DNA from: JBEKEX01 sp050013615 | GTDB taxonomy: Bacteria; Chloroflexota; Anaerolineae; Anaerolineales; Anaerolineaceae | Direction of reading: 5' to 3' | DNA length: 21,576 bases | Assembly (NCBI GenBank): GCA_050013615.1 | Contig: JBEKEX010000015.1 | Coordinates: 1 to 21,576 of the forward strand | Made by a program: the position numbers and the translations under genes | In this document: positions 15,055-20,765 of the stretch, piece after piece | How the letters are laid out: the number at the start of each line of letters is the position of its first letter | Numbering within the stretch: position 1 is the stretch's first letter | The notes under the pieces: generated by a model | The model's input: only the letters and a program-made list of their open reading frames with translations | What the model was told of the DNA's origin: nothing | Databases searched by the model: none

Positions 15055-15865
15055 TTCTTATTCCCCTAATAAAATCCTCACTAGATTTTCCTTTAGTAAT
15101 ATTGGGAGAAATTCCTCTCAACTCCCCCAACGTTGGCAAAGTATCCTCATCTGGAAGAATTTCAATTCTCATTGCGTGCATCTCATACGGTAACGTCTTT
15201 TCGATATTGGGTTTTAATCTCTTTTGTCCAAAAACCGTTACATATTTCCCAATAGCAGAAACAGCATCTTTTTTAAGTTCATCAGAAAAAGCACATTTTA
15301 ATTTAGGCAAATTTGACGTTGGGTAAATATAGAAAACATTTTGATTATGAATATTGATAGCATCCAGCATCCCCGTATAGCTTCCAGCCTCAAACTCATC
15401 TTCCCCTACTATTTTTTCGATGTTGTTTGAAAGATTATAAAGGTGGTCAGGGTTTTCTCCATCTCTGGAGATAACAATTTCCGTTATTTTTTTCTTTTCG
15501 CGAAGGCTGGTTAAATCCTTATATGCATCAAAAGTGTCTTTAGTAAATCCCTCCGGGTATTTTCCGTGATGGATTTCATCAATACTTCTAAAGAATTTAT
15601 CAATCAGAGATTGAGTTTTTGATTCGTTTTCTGTCGTGAGCGGAACTGCCTCAAGAACAATTGCTGCAGGACTATTTTGTCGTAGGTCTACGATCCTAAA
15701 ATACGCAAAATTCTTCTCGCTGAGGATAGTTTGCGTTTCCGTAAGTGCTTTCTTGAGAATGTCTAATTGGAGGACAAATTCATTTAGCCTGATGTCCCCT
15801 CCATCTTCATCCAACCCTGTAAGTCTAAGAGTTATTCTCTTTCGAGTATCCATAGAGAAAACCAT
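15044..15865 (-). CDS. protein of unknown family, coupled to the PIN nuclease
   Basis: A 273-residue soluble protein that I do not recognise. The N-terminal part (about 5-85) looks like alternating strands and helices (RITLRLTGLDEDGGDIRL); the middle is polar and Lys-rich; the C terminus (SSEDFIRGIRNEW) is a short charged helix like those that antitoxins use to plug PIN toxins. There is no evident DNA-binding motif. It is upstream of and overlapping the PIN gene under its own promoter, the order expected of an antitoxin, but it is three times the usual antitoxin size. An in-frame ATG at 15853 is an alternative start; AAGG lies seven bases before the ATG at 15865. Confidence 0.65.
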   Translation of the reverse strand: MVFSMDTRKRITLRLTGLDEDGGDIRLNEFVLQLDILKKALTETQTILSEKNFAYFRIVDLRQNSPAAIVLEAVPLTTENESKTQSLIDKFFRSIDEIHHGKYPEGFTKDTFDAYKDLTSLREKKKITEIVISRDGENPDHLYNLSNNIEKIVGEDEFEAGSYTGMLDAINIHNQNVFYIYPTSNLPKLKCAFSDELKKDAVSAIGKYVTVFGQKRLKPNIEKTLPYEMHAMRIEILPDEDTLPTLGELRGISPNITKGKSSEDFIRGIRNEW

Positions 15866-15881
15866 AGAAACGCCTTAATTC

Positions 15882-15911
15882 ATCATATCATCAAGGTTTA
15901 ATGTCTGTCAA
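15882..15911 (-). promoter_or_regulatory. sigma70-type promoter of the unknown-PIN pair
   Basis: Minus strand: TTGACA (15906-15911), 18 bases, TATGAT (15882-15887). The start would be near 15875, leaving a leader of about 10 bases that includes the AAGG ribosome site. It is divergent from the promoter at 16039-16067. Confidence 0.72.
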
Positions 15912-16016
15912 GTCATTTGGTCCAAACTTCGGAGTATAATTTCTTCTTCAATTCACCGCCCTTTCATCCCACACTTATTCTTCATTTCGTTTTTTGCTAC
16001 CAAAGCTCATGTTGTC

Positions 16017-16031
16017 ATCTCAACTTGAGAT
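16017..16031. promoter_or_regulatory. 15-base palindrome upstream of the four-gene operon
   Basis: ATCTCAA-C-TTGAGAT is perfectly symmetric about one base. It ends seven bases before the -35 of the operon promoter, a position suited to an activator or to a regulator shared with the divergent PIN unit. Confidence 0.4.
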
Positions 16032-16038
16032 TGGCCAC

Positions 16039-16067
16039 TTGACTGTCCTAATATTCTGCTTTATAAT
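16039..16067 (+). promoter_or_regulatory. near-consensus promoter of the four-gene operon
   Basis: TTGACT (16039-16044), 17 bases, TATAAT (16062-16067). Start expected near 16074, about 32 bases before the first ATG at 16106. Confidence 0.8.
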
Positions 16068-16105
16068 ACAATCCAGAGAAGGTCATAGTGTGGGTTAAAT
16101 GATGT

Positions 16106-16549
16106 ATGACTTCTGAAGATACGTTTTCCGACGTAATTGCGTTTATTCGTGATACAGGCTCGAAACTGAACAACGATCCTGCAGAGACTCGCGCGCTGCG
16201 TGTGATTCAAGGCAAGGCAAATAGATTGCAGTATCTCGATAATCACCCGCAGAGAAGGTTTTGTTGGTTTTTCCTAAATGTATTCCTAGAGGATGTTTTT
16301 TACAACCTGTCTGGGGATATACCGTATGTCAGCAATGTTGATAACGCACGTATTGAGTTTTTGAAAGCACTTGGAAGCAATCTGATGAAGTTTAGTGAGT
16401 CATTAAATGACCAAAACTTTCATGGGTGTTTTGCTACGTTTGAAGAAATGGTTGGTTCCTATTTGGACACCATAAACGGAATAAACTCTTTAACTCATGA
16501 ATATAATAATGGATCGAAACGGGAGGCCAACAACCGTGTCGCTTTCTGA
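16106..16549 (+). CDS. small helical protein of unknown family, gene 1 of the OPRT/OMPDC operon
   Basis: A 147-residue soluble protein without a recognisable family. It is rich in predicted helix, with aromatic clusters (RRFCWFFLNVFLEDVFYNL at about 50-68), and has no signal peptide or long membrane segment. The ribosome site is weak (GGGTTAAATG). Its end overlaps the start of the next gene by 14 bases, showing it belongs to the same message as the membrane protein, the phosphoribosyltransferase and the decarboxylase that follow. A sensor, adaptor or immunity-like role is possible, but nothing in the sequence decides it. Confidence 0.62.
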   Translation: MTSEDTFSDVIAFIRDTGSKLNNDPAETRALRVIQGKANRLQYLDNHPQRRFCWFFLNVFLEDVFYNLSGDIPYVSNVDNARIEFLKALGSNLMKFSESLNDQNFHGCFATFEEMVGSYLDTINGINSLTHEYNNGSKREANNRVAF

Positions 16550-17030
16550 AGAGATTACTGCCAATGCTTGGTGGATTGTGCCTTCTTGTATATTTTTATT
16601 GGAAGTTGTTCTTGAGTTAGCCGAACTCGCCATATACTACGTCGGAACTCGGCAGATGTTAATGGAACATGCGCTCCCGATAATAGGAAAGCCAAACACT
16701 ACTCTGATACTTCGCGAAATAGAAAAAGATCGAGATCAAAGAATAAGTGAAATAGTGGGACAGTGGGGGCAAGAGTTGTGTCTTGTTGGATTATCTTTCA
16801 CTGTTTTAGCTCTAGCTGGGGTGGGCTGCCAGATATCTGTAGACGCTGTACCCAGTTTGTTTTTAATGATCGTCCTATATATTGTTACATGGATGATATC
16901 CCTATTCATTGAGCCATATATGCGAAGACAGCGGTTTTATTTTAAGCTATGGGGGGCTCTGCCCATCTTTTTAGGATTTCTCGCTGTCGGCTTTTCTTTG
17001 ACACTCTTTAGCTCATGCCAGGTGTTATAA
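16536..17030 (+). CDS. four-helix membrane protein of unknown family, gene 2
   Basis: A 164-residue integral membrane protein when started at GTG 16536, which has GGGAGG nine bases upstream; the in-frame ATGs at 16497 and 16509 have no ribosome site. Hydrophobic segments are at about 12-36, 81-100, 105-125 and 140-159. A charged cytoplasmic-type stretch (about 58-80, REIEKDRDQR) separates the first two, and the first helix contains unusual glutamates (LEVVLELAELA). No family is recognised. It overlaps gene 1 and precedes a membrane-anchored phosphoribosyltransferase by 18 bases, so it may form a membrane complex with it. Confidence 0.65.
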   Translation: MSLSEEITANAWWIVPSCIFLLEVVLELAELAIYYVGTRQMLMEHALPIIGKPNTTLILREIEKDRDQRISEIVGQWGQELCLVGLSFTVLALAGVGCQISVDAVPSLFLMIVLYIVTWMISLFIEPYMRRQRFYFKLWGALPIFLGFLAVGFSLTLFSSCQVL

Positions 17031-17048
17031 TGAAGTGAGGAGACTCTC

Positions 17049-17702
17049 ATGGAGTACTGGCTTGAGGCAATAACTGTTCCCAAACTAATCGGGGCACTTG
17101 CATTTTCACTAATAGCGACTCTTGTTGCTTTGTTGTTGATTAGCCTGCAACAAAAGCTTATTATTAGTTCAGGACACAGGAACAGTTTGTGGCAATTTAC
17201 CGGGGGCGATAGAGAAGACAAATTCTTTGACCTCGATACAATAGTGATGACACCTGTTGGTGCAAGACTAGCAGTCGATTGGTATTCTGATCAAATCAGA
17301 CATATTCAGAAAGAGCTTGGTCATATTGACAAACTAGTCTTCATAGAAAGGGATTCAGGCCCAGTAGGAGCAATTATGCTGGCGGGCCTTCTAGCGGAAA
17401 AAACTAATATTCCATCCATTGTTGTCAGGCCAAAACGACGAATTTACGCAGCATCTTTCAGTATTCCTTCGGTAACAAATGCATTTATGAGTGGAGAAAC
17501 TCTCATCATCATTAGTGATGTTGCCACATCTGGAAGGGGTATTGAAATTGCGATAGAACGCCTTCATGGACTTGAGATAGGTTTAAAGGTTCCATATGCA
17601 CTTGTGTGGTTTGATTGGAATAAAGGAGCAGCCAAGAAATTAGAGGAAAAATATGACTTGTGCTTGGTAAGTTATGAGCGAGCTCCTGTAATGACGGAAT
17701 GA
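17049..17702 (+). CDS. membrane-anchored orotate-phosphoribosyltransferase-like protein, gene 3
   Basis: A 217-residue protein with an N-terminal transmembrane helix (about 13-33) followed by a type I phosphoribosyltransferase domain. The PRPP loop is LIIISDVATSGRG (152-164), ERDSGPVGAIMLAGLLAEK (100-118) matches the substrate loop, and VVRPKRRIYAA (125-135) matches the Lys/Arg-rich OPRT segment. In most family members the PRPP loop has two adjacent acidic residues; here the first is Ser156 and only Asp157 remains. GAGGAG precedes the ATG. The OMP decarboxylase gene starts four bases after its stop, which argues for orotate or an orotate-like base as substrate. Ordinary OPRTs are soluble, so the anchor is odd. 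Confidence 0.78.
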   Translation: MEYWLEAITVPKLIGALAFSLIATLVALLLISLQQKLIISSGHRNSLWQFTGGDREDKFFDLDTIVMTPVGARLAVDWYSDQIRHIQKELGHIDKLVFIERDSGPVGAIMLAGLLAEKTNIPSIVVRPKRRIYAASFSIPSVTNAFMSGETLIIISDVATSGRGIEIAIERLHGLEIGLKVPYALVWFDWNKGAAKKLEEKYDLCLVSYERAPVMTE

Positions 17703-17706
17703 AATT

Positions 17707-18669
17707 ATGATGCATGAACAATCGTTCGCAGATAGATTAATTGAGAACGTCAAGAGCAAGCAGAGTAGGGTTGTAGTGGGGTTAGACACAAATTTCGACG
17801 AGATTCCAAACTTTATCAAATTGGAAAAAAGTCAACGTCTTGGTTATACGCTTGAAGCACTCTGTGCCACAATTATCGATTTCAATAAACGCATTATAGA
17901 CGCTGTGGTCGATAATGTAATTGCAATCAAACCACAGATTGCATATTATGAGCAATATGGCCATTTAGGAATCAGGGCTTTTGAAGAGACTCTAGATTAT
18001 GCAAAGAAGAAACAATTGCTTGTAATAAGCGATGCCAAGCGCAACGATATTGGCGAAACCACTCGCGCTTATTCTAGTGGACATATTGGTAAAGTTAAAT
18101 ATTGGAATGATTCCACTATCTCATCCTTTGATAGCGATGCCATCACTGTTAACCCGTATCTAGGAAGCGATGGAATTCTCCCCTTTGTAGAGGATGCAAA
18201 GTTATTCAGAAAGGGAGTATTTGTATTAGTTCGCACATCAAATCCCTCCGCTGGCGAAATTCAAGATTTGAGGACAAATTCGAAAAGAATTTATCAAGTT
18301 GTGGCAGAGCTAGTGAATCGATGGAATGAAGGTACTGAAGGAGCCTATGGCTATGGATGTGTAGGAGCAGTTGTAGGCGCGACATACCCAAAAGAAGCAT
18401 CGTTGTTAAGAAAGTTGATGCCACATGTTCTATTTCTGGTACCAGGCTATGGTGCACAAGGAGCAACTGCCAACGATGTGGTTAGCTGTTTTAATGAAGG
18501 CGGGTTAGGAGCTATTGTAAACTCATCTAGAGGCATTATCTTTTCTTACAAGAAATCGCCTTGGAGTCAAAAATATACTGAGGAAAAATTTGATGATGCC
18601 GCACGAGCTGCCTCTTTGGATATGAAAAATTCTATAAATAGCGCACTTAAAGAGTCTAATTTGCTTTGA
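17707..18669 (+). CDS. pyrF: orotidine 5'-phosphate decarboxylase, gene 4
   Basis: A 320-residue OMP decarboxylase of the longer (type 2) bacterial form, which converts OMP to UMP. The catalytic charge network is intact: Lys75 in AIKPQIAYYEQYG, and Asp109, Lys111 and Asp114 in SDAKRNDIG. DAITVNPYLGSDGILPFVED, FVLVRTSNPSAGEIQDL, GYGCVGAVVGATYPKEA, FLVPGYGAQGA and AIVNSSRGI are all typical. It is somewhat longer than usual, with an extra C-terminal helix. Base composition is AT-rich unlike the GC-rich core genes, suggesting transfer. It may duplicate a chromosomal pyrF elsewhere; its operon partners are membrane proteins rather than other pyr genes. Confidence 0.93.
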   Translation: MMHEQSFADRLIENVKSKQSRVVVGLDTNFDEIPNFIKLEKSQRLGYTLEALCATIIDFNKRIIDAVVDNVIAIKPQIAYYEQYGHLGIRAFEETLDYAKKKQLLVISDAKRNDIGETTRAYSSGHIGKVKYWNDSTISSFDSDAITVNPYLGSDGILPFVEDAKLFRKGVFVLVRTSNPSAGEIQDLRTNSKRIYQVVAELVNRWNEGTEGAYGYGCVGAVVGATYPKEASLLRKLMPHVLFLVPGYGAQGATANDVVSCFNEGGLGAIVNSSRGIIFSYKKSPWSQKYTEEKFDDAARAASLDMKNSINSALKESNLL

Positions 18670-18694
18670 TCAGAATACAAATAGTATACGGATG

Positions 18695-18720
18695 ACTACA
18701 AATTTGGATTTGTAGTTTTT
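18695..18720 (+). terminator. rho-independent terminator of the four-gene operon
   Basis: ACTACAAAT (18695-18703), loop TTGG, ATTTGTAGT (18708-18716), followed by TTTT to 18720. Nine perfect pairs with a tetraloop, 25 bases after the OMP decarboxylase stop. Confidence 0.88.
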
Positions 18721-18737
18721 GTTCATTAACAATATTC

Positions 18738-18899
18738 TTACTTTGATAAGTGGCCTTTATTTTGACCATTAATCAAATTAGCAATCTTTGTTAGCAAGTT
18801 AATGAATATCATGGAGAGAAATGACAGGAATAGAGATACTCCAATAACCCTTATCCATATTGTTGATAAAATGAGAGAAACAAAATTATTAGTTTGCAT
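18738..18899 (-). CDS. 53-residue single- or two-helix membrane peptide
   Basis: Starts at ATG 18899 with GGGAGG six bases upstream; an in-frame ATG at 18923 lies in the HTH gene and lacks a site. The product is hydrophobic from about residue 7 to 38 (SLILSTIWIRVIGVSLFLSF, then MIFINLL) with a basic tail ending NKGHLSK. It overlaps the HTH gene by 11 bases and is therefore translationally coupled to it. It resembles small membrane toxins, holin-like or anchoring peptides, but no family is recognised. The good ribosome site is the main evidence that it is real. Confidence 0.55.
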   Translation of the reverse strand: MQTNNFVSLILSTIWIRVIGVSLFLSFLSMIFINLLTKIANLINGQNKGHLSK

Positions 18900-19137
18900 G
18901 TTTTCCTCCCTTAGCATAGTCAAATAAATTCATTTTCCTTCCAGGTCTTGACGAATAGCACGAAGCAAATACCTCGAAGGCATTGCGATCGATGATCCAT
19001 TTATTAGAAAATCTCATTGCAGGAAGAGTTCCTTTTCGGATGAGGCGCCTGACCGACTCTGGATGAATATGCAACCTCCGCGCAGCTTCTACTACATCAA
19101 TGAATTCGTTCAGCAGTGTTTCTTTAGTAGTAGTCAT
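18889..19137 (-). CDS. excisionase/AlpA-like helix-turn-helix protein
   Basis: An 82-residue DNA-binding protein of the MerR-like excisionase type. FIDVVEAARRLHIHPESVRR (12-31) followed by LIRKGTLPAMRFSNKWII (32-49) is the usual helix-turn-helix plus wing of such proteins. The tail (about 60-82) is basic. No integrase is nearby, so it is more likely a local transcription regulator than a working excisionase. The ATG lacks a Shine-Dalgarno sequence. Its promoter is a perfect consensus overlapped by a 12-bp inverted repeat, the layout expected for self-repression. The membrane peptide is encoded downstream with overlap. Confidence 0.8.
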   Translation of the reverse strand: MTTTKETLLNEFIDVVEAARRLHIHPESVRRLIRKGTLPAMRFSNKWIIDRNAFEVFASCYSSRPGRKMNLFDYAKGGKHAN

Positions 19138-19145
19138 GGAATGCC

Positions 19146-19180
19146 ATAATTGTTGTAATGTGGGACACTACAACAATTAT
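19146..19180. promoter_or_regulatory. perfect 12-bp inverted repeat, likely operator of the HTH gene
   Basis: ATAATTGTTGTA (19146-19157) and TACAACAATTAT (19169-19180) are separated by 11 bases, so the half-sites face the same side of the helix about two turns apart. The right arm contains most of the -10 box and the left arm lies in the leader. Binding would block the polymerase. Confidence 0.7.
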
Positions 19181-19204
19181 ATACTATTCATATAAATCTG
19201 TCAA
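19176..19204 (-). promoter_or_regulatory. perfect-consensus promoter of the HTH-membrane peptide unit
   Basis: Minus strand: TTGACA (19199-19204), 17 bases, TATAAT (19176-19181). All twelve consensus bases and the spacing are ideal. Such strength usually implies tight repression, consistent with the overlapping inverted repeat. Confidence 0.85.
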
Positions 19205-19221
19205 TTTCCTTGAACATTTGC

Positions 19222-19237
19222 CAGATTGGTAATACAA
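19222..19237. repeat. 16-bp direct repeat, copy 1
   Basis: CAGATTGGTAATACAA, identical to 20596-20611. This copy is 18 bases upstream of the -35 of the HTH promoter on the minus strand. Confidence 0.6.
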
Positions 19238-19248
19238 ATTTCAAGGGT

Positions 19249-19293
19249 AACGTCTATGACTTTTTGATAACGATTTAGACGTTTTGGTCATAG
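19249..19293. repeat. two overlapping, mutually exclusive inverted repeats
   Basis: AACGTCTA (19249-19256) pairs with TAGACGTT (19276-19283), while CTATGAC (19254-19260) pairs with GTCATAG (19287-19293). The left arms share bases, so only one hairpin can form at a time. It lies in the 215-base gap between the HTH and aminotransferase genes, which otherwise holds no gene that I can see. Confidence 0.4.
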
Positions 19294-19352
19294 TGGTGTT
19301 TCTAGGCTAAAGAATGTGAGCCACTGATGGGTTCAACTTTTAGATAACCTGA

Positions 19353-20471
19353 TTAAAATTTAGTCTGTCGCAAATAATCACCCAGCAGCCCCATCGCTTC
19401 AGGGAAATTCTTTCTTCCCAACCCCAGGCGGAAATGATTCCCGGGGAAATCGAACATCGAGCCCGGCACGATCATCACATCTTTCTGCTTCAGCACATCC
19501 TCACAGAAGTCCTCCACCGATTGGCCGGTTTTGAGGCGCGGAAATGCAATCGATCCGCCCCTCGGCGCCATCCAGTCGAATAATGTCTCGAATTCGGCAA
19601 AGAACCTGTTGGCCAAAGCCAGGTTACCAGCGATGATGGCAAGGTTACGGCGAATGATCTTATCGCGGGCGCGCAGTGCCATGAGCGCCAGGATCTCACT
19701 CGGTGCGCTGCTGCAAATGGTGGTGTAATCTTTATAGAGCATCCAATTATGGAACAGGTTCTCATCTTGCGTGGCCAGCCAGCCCACGCGCAGTCCGGGC
19801 AGGGCAAACGATTTCGACAAGCCCGATAGGCTGATGCCCCGCTCGTACAGGTCACAGGCCGGCGGCAGGCGCTTGGCGGGGTCGTATTCCAGGAAGCGGT
19901 ACATCTCGTCACTGAACAGCACCAAGTGGTGGGCACGCGCAAAATCGACGATGCGCTGCTGCTCGGTGTGTGTTGGCAAAAAACCGGTGGGGTTGTGCGG
20001 AAAATTGACCACCAGCAGGCGCGTGTTCGGCTGCAACGCGGCTTCGAGTGCTTGAAAGTCAAACTGCCAGACAGTGCCTTGATTGACCAACGCCCAGGGC
20101 GTCACCTCGCAGCCCATCGAGTGAGCAATCTCATACAGTGATTGATAACCGGGGAACAGGCAGATCACGTGATCGCCGGGCTTGAGCAGGGTCTGCATGG
20201 CGATGAAGATGCCCTCTTCGGGAGTCAACGTCAATATCTGTCCGGCCGGAACGTTCTTATAAAGCTTGGCAATTTCCTCGCGTAGCGCCGGCAACCCCAG
20301 CGACTCCGTGTAGCCCAGGCTGAGCGACGACCAGCGCTCCAGGCTATCCTTATCGGCTATTGCCAACAATTCTGGCAAGGTCAGGCTCTCGCAATCTGAA
20401 GCGCTCAACAGATAGCGGGTCTTGAACTCGTGCAAAGCAAAATAACGTTCCAGCTTGAAAGGGGTGATCAT
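19353..20471 (-). CDS. PLP-dependent class I/II aminotransferase
   Basis: A 372-residue fold-type I aminotransferase. PLP-site residues are visible: Asn160 in NFPHNPTGFL, Asp188 in LFSDEMYRF, the Schiff-base Lys220 in LSGLSKSFALPG, and Arg228 in GLRVGW just after it. The class is that of aspartate/aromatic aminotransferases, with substrate not predictable. A TTG at 20546 would add 25 atypical residues; the ATG at 20471, with an AAAGAG upstream, begins where the family normally does. The gene is GC-rich like the core, marking the right edge of the AT-rich island. Confidence 0.9.
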   Translation of the reverse strand: MITPFKLERYFALHEFKTRYLLSASDCESLTLPELLAIADKDSLERWSSLSLGYTESLGLPALREEIAKLYKNVPAGQILTLTPEEGIFIAMQTLLKPGDHVICLFPGYQSLYEIAHSMGCEVTPWALVNQGTVWQFDFQALEAALQPNTRLLVVNFPHNPTGFLPTHTEQQRIVDFARAHHLVLFSDEMYRFLEYDPAKRLPPACDLYERGISLSGLSKSFALPGLRVGWLATQDENLFHNWMLYKDYTTICSSAPSEILALMALRARDKIIRRNLAIIAGNLALANRFFAEFETLFDWMAPRGGSIAFPRLKTGQSVEDFCEDVLKQKDVMIVPGSMFDFPGNHFRLGLGRKNFPEAMGLLGDYLRQTKF

Positions 20472-20578
20472 GAGTAAACTCTTTTCTGATATCAATAGTG
20501 GAACATCAAAAATATTATAAGCTGAAACGCTACCTCTCCTCGGCAAAGAATATAACCTTGTCCTAATTAAATTCCTCC

Positions 20579-20606
20579 ATTATATTGACTTCATTCAGAT
20601 TGGTAA
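20579..20606 (-). promoter_or_regulatory. probable promoter of the aminotransferase gene
   Basis: Minus strand: TTACCA (20601-20606), 16 bases, TATAAT (20579-20584). The -35 is weak and sits inside the 16-bp repeat at 20596-20611, so a factor binding the repeat would affect this promoter. The leader would be about 100 bases. Confidence 0.45.
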
Positions 20607-20765
20607 TACAATATCGAAGCAATCGTCCATTCCTTCCCCGCGACGATTCAGGTAATTCAGATTCATTTGATAGTTATACTTATGGAGTGAGCCATCGGTG
20701 GAATTCTCCCAATAGATATAATTTCTCAATCCGTCAGTTATAAATTCCAGGTCGAACTTGTTCAT
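20595..20765 (-). CDS. possible 56-residue small protein
   Basis: ATG at 20765 to TGA at 20595-20597. The product is polar and aromatic, with protein-like composition (RNYIYWENSTDGSLHKYNYQ), and no known family. No Shine-Dalgarno sequence precedes it and an in-frame TAG lies just upstream. Its stop codon overlaps the 16-bp repeat and the aminotransferase promoter. It may be the tail of a decayed gene. Confidence 0.3.
   Translation of the reverse strand: MNKFDLEFITDGLRNYIYWENSTDGSLHKYNYQMNLNYLNRRGEGMDDCFDIVLPI
20596..20611. repeat. 16-bp direct repeat, copy 2
   Basis: CAGATTGGTAATACAA, identical to 19222-19237 and 1,374 bases from it. Overlaps the -35 region of the aminotransferase promoter. 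Confidence 0.6.

Noticed and set aside
18889..19137. Excisionase as proof of a prophage or integrative element
   Set aside because: The HTH type is shared by many ordinary regulators, and no integrase, phage structural gene or relaxase is in the window.
19222..20611. The 16-bp repeats as attachment sites of the AT-rich island
   Set aside because: They enclose the GC-rich aminotransferase gene rather than the island, and no integrase is present. A shared regulatory site fits at least as well.
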